Below are positions 58,072 to 64,000 of a DNA stretch of 64,000 bases, one piece after another (position 1 is the stretch's first letter; the number at the start of each line of letters is the position of its first letter). Under the pieces are notes generated by a model. It saw only the letters and a program-made list of their open reading frames with translations, was not told the origin of the DNA and made no database searches. Where the stretch lies: assembly GCA_937907025.1 (NCBI GenBank), contig CALESJ010000027.1, forward strand, positions 1 through 64,000, in the 5' to 3' direction. Both the position numbers and the translations under genes were made by a program. The stretch is from an uncultured Faecalibacterium sp. (GTDB lineage: Bacteria > Bacillota > Clostridia > Oscillospirales > Ruminococcaceae).

Positions 58072-58113
58072 GTTGTTTCCTCCCTTTGCCTCTATACCCA
58101 AAAGCCGCGGGTG

Positions 58114-59385
58114 TCAGCCGCTGACATTTTCCCGCCGGCGATAGACCTTGCGTGTGGGTGCTCCGCCATGCAAGCGGCGCATCAATTCATCCTGCCTCTT
58201 CTGTCGCTGGGCCGCAATGTGCGCATTGCCGGCCCTTGATACACTTAAGACAACGCCCATTTCACATAGCAGCAGCAAAAGACTACTGCCGCCGGAGGAG
58301 AAGAACGGAAGGCTGATACCTGTATTGGGCAGCGTGGCAGTAACAACGCCGATATGGCAGAACACCTGCCAGGCAATCTGCGCAACCACGCCGATCACCA
58401 GCATACTGCCGAAATAATCCGGCGAGCGCAGTGCAATCAAAATGCCCTGGATAATCAGCGCCGCGAACAGGCCGATGCAAAGCAGCGCACCGATAAAGCC
58501 CAATTCCTCGCACACAACCGAGAAGATAAAGTCATTGGTGGCTTCTGGCAGCCACAGCTCTTTCTGACGACTATTGCCAATGCCAAGGCCGGTCAGACCG
58601 CCGGATGCAATGGAATACAAGCTCTGGGTCGTCTGATAACCCAGGTCCACATCACTTTCGGCAAACAAGCCCCAGGCACCCAGACGTTCATTGGCAACGT
58701 CGTTGCCTTTGGCTGTCAGCATCAGGTAAATACCCAGAACGCCCAGGCCGGCCATCAGGGGCATCCAGCGCAAAGCGCAGCCGCCGCACAGCAGCATGGT
58801 TGCCACAATCATACAAATCAGCAAAATGGCCGAGTTATGGGGTTCCATATACAGCAATACCACAATGGGCAGAACCGGCAGAACCGGCATGATCATACCG
58901 TGCACCAGTGTGTTCCGCTTCTCATAGTGGCTGTCTGTATACATGGCGATCCACAGAATAACCGCGAATTTGGCGATCTCCGACGGCTGCACGTTGGTGC
59001 CGAAGATGTATACCCAACGATGGACGCCGTTGATCTCTTTGCTGAACAGTGCCAGAACCAGAAGGCCCATCAGGATGACATACATGTGCAGGTACAGATG
59101 CCGCAGCGCATGGTAATCGATGTTGGAAATAAACCACATCAGAATCAGGCCAAGAACAGCCAGAATTGCCTGTGGCTTTATGTAGTGATAGATATCATCG
59201 AACCGGTAATAGGCCGTGACATAGCTGGAAGAAAACAGCATGATCAGGCCATAACACAAAACCAGCAGCAGTGTACCGACGAACCCCCACGAAACAGGCC
59301 CATGGTCCTCCTTGCGGAATGCGGCATCACGGAAAAAACGAATCAGATTGCCGAAGGCAAGGTCAAGAAACTGTGCAGCTGTCAC
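58114..59385 (-). CDS. ftsW: Septal peptidoglycan polymerase FtsW
   Basis: The 423-residue SEDS protein has about ten membrane helices. 'MLFSSSYVTAYYRF' near residues 49-62, 'VHRWVYIFGTNVQPSEIAKFAVILW' (split, about 121-145) and 'LPNTGISLPFFSSGGSSLL' near 350-368 are the family marks; the Asp region after helix 7 is typical. It polymerises glycan strands with the partner PBP encoded nearby. I chose the GTG nine bases after AGGAGG; a TTG eight codons earlier lies before that site. Confidence 0.93.
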   Translation of the reverse strand: MTAAQFLDLAFGNLIRFFRDAAFRKEDHGPVSWGFVGTLLLVLCYGLIMLFSSSYVTAYYRFDDIYHYIKPQAILAVLGLILMWFISNIDYHALRHLYLHMYVILMGLLVLALFSKEINGVHRWVYIFGTNVQPSEIAKFAVILWIAMYTDSHYEKRNTLVHGMIMPVLPVLPIVVLLYMEPHNSAILLICMIVATMLLCGGCALRWMPLMAGLGVLGIYLMLTAKGNDVANERLGAWGLFAESDVDLGYQTTQSLYSIASGGLTGLGIGNSRQKELWLPEATNDFIFSVVCEELGFIGALLCIGLFAALIIQGILIALRSPDYFGSMLVIGVVAQIAWQVFCHIGVVTATLPNTGISLPFFSSGGSSLLLLLCEMGVVLSVSRAGNAHIAAQRQKRQDELMRRLHGGAPTRKVYRRRENVSG

Positions 59386-59427
59386 GGGCAGGTCCCTCCT
59401 TTCCTGCAAAGGGAACGGTGCAGGATG

Positions 59428-60441
59428 TTACGCAAGATAAATGTACAAAAGACCCAGCGCCACACCCATCACGGCAATCATGCTGAAGAAAGCATCAATA
59501 CGCGCTTCCTTCCAGCCGCGCATCTCAAACGCATGATGAATCGGAGTCATGCGGAAAATACGCTTGCCGTGGGTTGCCTTGTAGTACACACGCTGAATCA
59601 CAACGGTCATGGCATCCCAGATAAAGACGATGCCAAAGAAGATTACAAGTTCAGGCCGGCCCATCACAAAAGCCAGAGCCGTGACCATGCCGCCCAGGAA
59701 CATACTGCCGGTATCCCCCATGAACACCTTGGCGGGATAGAAGTTCCAGACCAGGAACCCGGCGCAGGCGGCTGCGGTGGCGGTGGACAGCACTGCCACA
59801 TGGTAAAATCCCAGCATGCTGGCGGCCAGCAGATACCCCAGCATGGACACAAAGGTCACGCAGGAGCACAGGCCATCCAGACCGTCGGTCAGGTTGACGG
59901 CGTTTACCAGGAAAATGATGCCAAAGAAGACAATGGGATAGTACAGGATTCCCAGGTCCACAGCGCCGACAACCGGCACCATGATGATGGTGGTCATCAG
60001 ACCCAGGCTGTGCAGGCCGGCCATAAAGGCACCGGTGACAATAAACTGCATGACCAGTTTCTGCCAGGCATACAGCCCCAGATTGCGGTGGCGCACCACC
60101 TTGACAAAGTCATCCAGGAAACCGATCAAGCCCGAACCAAAGGCCAGGAACAGGACCAACAGTCCCCCCTGCACCTGCTGGGGCGCCACCAGTTCCGGCG
60201 CCCGGGCCGAAAGCCCCGCGTACACCACACCGCACGCCAGAAGAATACCCAGTATAAAGCACAGGCCGCCCATGGTGGGAGTGCCCTGCTTTTTATTGTG
60301 CCAGGTAGGTCCGTCCTCCCGGATTGTTTGACCAAAGTGCAGGCGGTGCAGCGCCGGGATCAGGAAAAAGCCTGAAACAACAGTGACGCAGAACGCAACA
60401 ATTGCCGCCGCGATCAGCATCCAGGACACGATCATCCCCAT
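59428..60441 (-). CDS. mraY: Phospho-MurNAc-pentapeptide translocase MraY
   Basis: The 337-residue membrane enzyme makes lipid I from UDP-MurNAc-pentapeptide and undecaprenyl phosphate. 'GTPTMGGLCFI', 'GFLDDFVKV' with the Asp pair, 'NLTDGLDGL' and 'FMGDTGSMFLGG' are the cytosolic-loop motifs. About ten helices are visible. GGGGGA precedes the ATG. It is followed leftward by ftsW. Confidence 0.95.
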   Translation of the reverse strand: MGMIVSWMLIAAAIVAFCVTVVSGFFLIPALHRLHFGQTIREDGPTWHNKKQGTPTMGGLCFILGILLACGVVYAGLSARAPELVAPQQVQGGLLVLFLAFGSGLIGFLDDFVKVVRHRNLGLYAWQKLVMQFIVTGAFMAGLHSLGLMTTIIMVPVVGAVDLGILYYPIVFFGIIFLVNAVNLTDGLDGLCSCVTFVSMLGYLLAASMLGFYHVAVLSTATAAACAGFLVWNFYPAKVFMGDTGSMFLGGMVTALAFVMGRPELVIFFGIVFIWDAMTVVIQRVYYKATHGKRIFRMTPIHHAFEMRGWKEARIDAFFSMIAVMGVALGLLYIYLA

Positions 60442-60473
60442 ATGGTAATTCCCCCAAATATCAGGTTGTAGTC

Positions 60474-61844
60474 TTATGCGTGGTCGGGAAGTTCCGCGTA
60501 CAGGCTGTGCAGCATTTCTTCAAACTGCATGGCGTGGCTGGCCTTGGCCAGAACCACATCGCCGGGGCGCAGATGCGACCTTAGATATTCTACTACTTCC
60601 TGCGTATTTTGGCAATGCAATGTTGTTACTTTTTGGCTTGCCGCCTCGGCCATGGCGGCGCTGTTCGGCCCCACGGCCAGCAGAATATCCACCACGTCAG
60701 CCGCCCATTCACCGGTCTGGCGGTGTGCCTGTTCGGAGGCGGACCCCAGTTCCAGCATATCCCCCAGCACCGCAATACGGCGGCCGTCCGGCCCGGGGAC
60801 CTGGCGGTTCAGGATGTCCAGCGCCGCACGCATGCTGTCGGGGCTGGCGTTGTAGCAATCTTCAATAAAGGTAACTCCGCCATGGTGCACAATGTTCTGG
60901 CGCATGCCGGTGGTCTGGTAGTTGGAAAGTGCCGCAGCGGCACGGGCAGGGTCCAGTCCCAGGCGGGTAGCGGCCGCATAAGCAGCCAGCGCATCCCGGA
61001 CCGTGTGCAGCCCCTGGGTGGGAATATACACCGGGAAGTCCCCGTGTTCCTGATCCCGCAGGGTGAACGAAGTACCTTTTTCCTCATCCCGGATATCCAC
61101 GGCGCAGACATCCGCGCCGGTATCTTCCAGGCTGAACCAGACCGGACGCAGACGCGCCGGAAGTGCGGCACTCCGCAGCAGCTCATCGTCCCCGTTCAGC
61201 ACCAGCGGCGCTCCGTCCGGCAGGCCCTGGCAGATTTCCAGCTTTGCCCTCAGTATATTCTCACGGCTGCCAAGATTTTCCAGATGGGACACCCCGATCA
61301 TGGTGATGATGCCCGCAGAAGGCCGTGCCGTACGGGTCAGCCGGGCGATTTCGCCCAGTGCGCTCATGCCCATTTCCACCACCGCATATTCGGTGGCGTC
61401 CTCCAGGCGGAACAGCGTGTTGGGCAGGCCGATCTCGTTATTCTGGTTGCCCTCGGTCTTGAGGGTATTGCCGAAGGCCGACAATACCGCATAGCAGAAT
61501 TCCTTGGTGGTGGTCTTGCCTACCGAACCGGTCACACCAATCATCAGCGGGCTGAAAAGGGTCCGGTAATTGGAAGCCATCCGCAGCATGGCCATATGGC
61601 TGGAGGGCGTGATGACCAGATGGTCTTCCGGCACACCGTCCACCGGGTGGTTGGCAATCACATACTCGGCCCCTCCCTGGTAGGCAGCGGCGGCAAAATC
61701 ATGTCCGTCCACCCGGGCACCGGGGAAGCAGACAAAGACACAGCCGGGCTGTACCTTGCGGCTGTCGGTCACGACCGCCGTAATTTCTACCGGGCGGGCC
61801 AGCGTCAGGCCGGCCAGCAGTTCGTTTGCATGAATAGGTTTCAT
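60474..61844 (-). CDS. murF: UDP-MurNAc-pentapeptide synthetase MurF
   Basis: The 456-residue ligase adds D-Ala-D-Ala to the UDP-MurNAc tripeptide. The N-terminal domain binds the UDP part, the ATP loop is 'GVTGSVGKTTTKEF' (about 104-117), 'EMGMSALGEIARL' follows in the middle domain, and 'DCYNASPDSMRAALD' marks the C-terminal domain. It lies between the PBP gene and mraY. GGGAACCGAATG-type spacing gives a weak binding site. Confidence 0.93.
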   Translation of the reverse strand: MKPIHANELLAGLTLARPVEITAVVTDSRKVQPGCVFVCFPGARVDGHDFAAAAYQGGAEYVIANHPVDGVPEDHLVITPSSHMAMLRMASNYRTLFSPLMIGVTGSVGKTTTKEFCYAVLSAFGNTLKTEGNQNNEIGLPNTLFRLEDATEYAVVEMGMSALGEIARLTRTARPSAGIITMIGVSHLENLGSRENILRAKLEICQGLPDGAPLVLNGDDELLRSAALPARLRPVWFSLEDTGADVCAVDIRDEEKGTSFTLRDQEHGDFPVYIPTQGLHTVRDALAAYAAATRLGLDPARAAAALSNYQTTGMRQNIVHHGGVTFIEDCYNASPDSMRAALDILNRQVPGPDGRRIAVLGDMLELGSASEQAHRQTGEWAADVVDILLAVGPNSAAMAEAASQKVTTLHCQNTQEVVEYLRSHLRPGDVVLAKASHAMQFEEMLHSLYAELPDHA

Positions 61845-61856
61845 TCGGTTCCCTCC

Positions 61857-64000
61857 TCATTCTCCTTCTTGCGTGGTTGTATTTGTATCTGTATTTGTTG
61901 TGTCTGTTGTATCGGTCGTATCTGTTGTGTCTGTGGATGTGTCGCTCTCGGTCTGGATAGTCACAATGGTACCAAACTCCACACTGGAAGATGCCTGTAC
62001 ATCCTGGGATACCACTTTTCCGTTGGCATCCCCTTCCACCTTGACGTTCAGGTTGGCCGATTTGAGAATCTGGCTGGCAAAAGTGCCGGTCTTGCCGGTG
62101 ACATCCGGCACCGTGGTCAGGCTGCCAGTGGTGGAATCCGTATAGAAGTAAACGGTGGATTCCGCCGGCACCGACGTTCCCGAATAGGGGTACTGGTAGA
62201 CGATCTCGCTGCCGGAACCGATGAGCTGATGGCCCAGCCCCAGCTTATTCAGATCCGCCTGCGCGGAAGACCAGCGGGAACCAACGGCGTTGGGGACCTT
62301 GACACTTTCCGGCTCCACATAATTGGCATCACGTTCAATGCCCAGATACGGAGCAATCTCACTGATGATGTTGCCCACCATGGGAGCCACGATCTGAGAG
62401 GCAAAGTCTTCCACCCAGCGGGGGTCGTCCAGCACCGCAAAAACCAGGATTTCCGGATCTTCGGCAGGCAGAACAGCGGCAAAGCTGATCTGTTTGTGAT
62501 AGTCGCCATCGGAACGCCTGCTGCGGTCCAGTTGCTCTGCCGTACCGGATTTACCGCCGATGGAGTAACCGGCCACATAGACGTTGCGGCAGGAGTAGCC
62601 ATCTTTGCCGCCGCCCACATTATTCTCCATCATGGCGCGCAGCTGTTTGCTTACATCCTCGGAAATGACCTGGCGGCGGATATTGGGCTGGGTCTGGCTG
62701 ACCACGTTGCCGGCATCGTCGGTCATGTTGTCCACCACATAGGGGGTGACCAGATACCCGCCGTTGACCACCGCAGAAACGGCGGTGGCCATCTGGATAG
62801 CGGTGAGCTTCTGGGTCTGACCGAAGGCGGTGGAATACAGGTCGGTCTTGACCCGTTCCATATCGTCCTGGGTCTTAGAAATCCCCTTGGATTCATAGGG
62901 CAGGTCAATGCCGGTCACTTCATCCAGACCAAAGGCCTGATAATAGTTATAGAAAAATTCCGGCGTCATCAGCTCTGCCACCTGAATGAAATAGAGGTTG
63001 CAGCTCTTTTCCAACGCACCCGCCATATCCAGTGGTCCATGGATAGCTCCGTTGGCGCAGCCGTAGGTAGTTTCCCATTGGGTGCCCTCGTTGACAGTCA
63101 GGTTGCCGTTGCAGTAGAAAACCTGGCTGGCATCCATCAGGCCGGAATCCAGGGCCGAGGCCGCTGTGACCAGTTTGAAGACAGAGCCGGGGTAATACAG
63201 TTCGGTCACGCTCTTATTCTTCCACTGGGCTTCACGGATATAACCCTGCAGGGTAGAGTACTCATCCGAACTGAGCACCCCGTCCTCCACGATGGAGGCC
63301 ACCGCCGATTCACCCAGCCGGGACTGGAGCAGGTCGATCTCATCAGCGGTGAGGGTTTCATCGTCCAGAACGGCGGCCATTTCCGGGTCCGCGATGGTGT
63401 AGGGGTCATTGGGGTCAAACTGGTTCATGGTCGCCATGGAAAGGATTGCGCCGGAATTGACGTCCATTACAATGACGGTACCGCGGTTCTTGACGCTGTA
63501 CTCTTTCAAGGCCTGGCCCAGGTACTTTTCCACCACCGACTGAACCTGGTCGTCAATGGTCAGATGCAGGTCGTACCCGTTGATGGGCTCGTACAGATCG
63601 CCTTCGTCATCCGAAGTATAGCCCCAGGCGTTCTGGCTGGTGATACGCCGGCCGGGCGTTCCGGCCAACTCTTCCTGGTAGGATTTTTCCAGGCCGTAAA
63701 TGCCCTCGCCGTCGGCGTTGGTAAAGCCCAGCACCGAGGACAGGAACGAGCCGTAGGGATAGCTGCGGGTGGATGTCTGCTCGGTATAGATGTTCAGCAC
63801 CGTTTCCCAGTCTTCTTCCGGGTCGCCGTCATTGAGCGGGCGCTTGGTGTTGGCATATTCCAGAATCGCATCCTTGGTCGGCAGGTCCACATTCTTTGCC
63901 AGGACCTTGTACTGGCTGTCGGTATCGCTGAGCTTTTCCAGAATGCTGTCCGCAGACACACTGCCGCCCAGCAGGTTGGAAATATCCTGTGCAGCCTGGG
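61857..64000 (-). CDS. Class B penicillin-binding protein with PASTA domains, 5' end cut off
   Basis: At least 714 residues are visible, continuing past the right edge. The transpeptidase shows 'YYPGSVFKLVTAASA' (Ser-x-x-Lys, near 63190), 'EKSCNLYF' (Ser-x-Asn type, near 63010) and 'GGKSGTAEQ' (Lys-Ser-Gly, near 62550). Two PASTA domains follow ('VKVPNAVGSRWSSAQADLNKLG' region and 'TVPDVTGKTG' region). The end is a Thr/Asp low-complexity tail. It cross-links septal peptidoglycan with FtsW. PASTA repeats fit SpoVD or a Clostridial FtsI; which of the two cannot be told from this fragment. Confidence 0.9.
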   Translation of the reverse strand, partial: QAAQDISNLLGGSVSADSILEKLSDTDSQYKVLAKNVDLPTKDAILEYANTKRPLNDGDPEEDWETVLNIYTEQTSTRSYPYGSFLSSVLGFTNADGEGIYGLEKSYQEELAGTPGRRITSQNAWGYTSDDEGDLYEPINGYDLHLTIDDQVQSVVEKYLGQALKEYSVKNRGTVIVMDVNSGAILSMATMNQFDPNDPYTIADPEMAAVLDDETLTADEIDLLQSRLGESAVASIVEDGVLSSDEYSTLQGYIREAQWKNKSVTELYYPGSVFKLVTAASALDSGLMDASQVFYCNGNLTVNEGTQWETTYGCANGAIHGPLDMAGALEKSCNLYFIQVAELMTPEFFYNYYQAFGLDEVTGIDLPYESKGISKTQDDMERVKTDLYSTAFGQTQKLTAIQMATAVSAVVNGGYLVTPYVVDNMTDDAGNVVSQTQPNIRRQVISEDVSKQLRAMMENNVGGGKDGYSCRNVYVAGYSIGGKSGTAEQLDRSRRSDGDYHKQISFAAVLPAEDPEILVFAVLDDPRWVEDFASQIVAPMVGNIISEIAPYLGIERDANYVEPESVKVPNAVGSRWSSAQADLNKLGLGHQLIGSGSEIVYQYPYSGTSVPAESTVYFYTDSTTGSLTTVPDVTGKTGTFASQILKSANLNVKVEGDANGKVVSQDVQASSSVEFGTIVTIQTESDTSTDTTDTTDTTDTTNTDTNTTTQEGE

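Overview
The window reads as a chromosome segment of a high-GC, Gram-positive gut Clostridium (Oscillospiraceae, around Faecalibacterium, Gemmiger and Subdoligranulum). The reasons are the GGAGG-type ribosome binding sites, a leucine T-box, a PASTA-type PBP in a dcw cluster, a one-piece 1228-residue PurL and a PurH function split over two genes. The taxon is inferred from gene style, not from a marker gene.

Bases 1 to about 23.1 kb are the right-hand part of an integrated siphovirus-type prophage. It ends against a tRNA-Gly(CCC) gene whose 3' end faces the integrase. Tail genes (baseplate proteins, Dit, tape measure, a frameshifted chaperone pair, tail tube) run leftward from 8.2 kb. An early block with ArpU-like, PcfJ/PcfK, DUF1064 and HUH Rep-like genes runs leftward from 17.5 to 10.2 kb. 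A rightward lysogeny block (repressor, ImmA/IrrE, DUF4041/GIY-YIG, SLATT/DUF4231, ThsB-like TIR, integrase) fills 18.4 to 22.9 kb. Terminase, portal, scaffold and major capsid genes are not where they should be. In their place lie a structured gene-poor stretch and an AT-rich three-gene cassette.

That cassette (8.6-10.0 kb) is the most interesting locus. It holds a PARP-like ADP-ribosyltransferase, a small acidic protein and a SecB-like chaperone in one transcription unit, which is the layout of a toxin-antitoxin-chaperone system of the CmdTAC kind. A second candidate defence pair is the SLATT membrane protein with a ThsB-like TIR protein. Other notable signals are a MuF minor capsid protein carrying a C-terminal JAB metalloprotease, an antisense RNA over the rep leader, and a small RNA and RBS hairpin at the integrase.

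The chromosomal part begins with pepT. Next comes a surface polysaccharide cluster: UDP-L-FucNAc synthesis (CapE/F/G, also called FnlA/B/C), a WbuB-like GT4, a GT2 with its DUF2304 partner, and an MBOAT O-acyltransferase with its SGNH-like partner. A T-box-controlled leuACDB operon follows. Then comes a PadR-controlled membrane-protein operon, one member of which is split by an in-frame TGA, and after it an XRE-lipoprotein pair and a NeuD/PglD-like acetyltransferase.

From 42.5 to 55.5 kb runs a long purine operon: purE, purC, purF, purM, purN, an IMP cyclohydrolase, a stand-alone AICAR transformylase, purD, purL and purB. Its leader holds a short ORF directly abutting an intrinsic terminator. 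The window closes with a leftward division and cell-wall (dcw) cluster: PBP, murF, mraY, ftsW, murG, ftsQ. The PBP is cut by the right edge.
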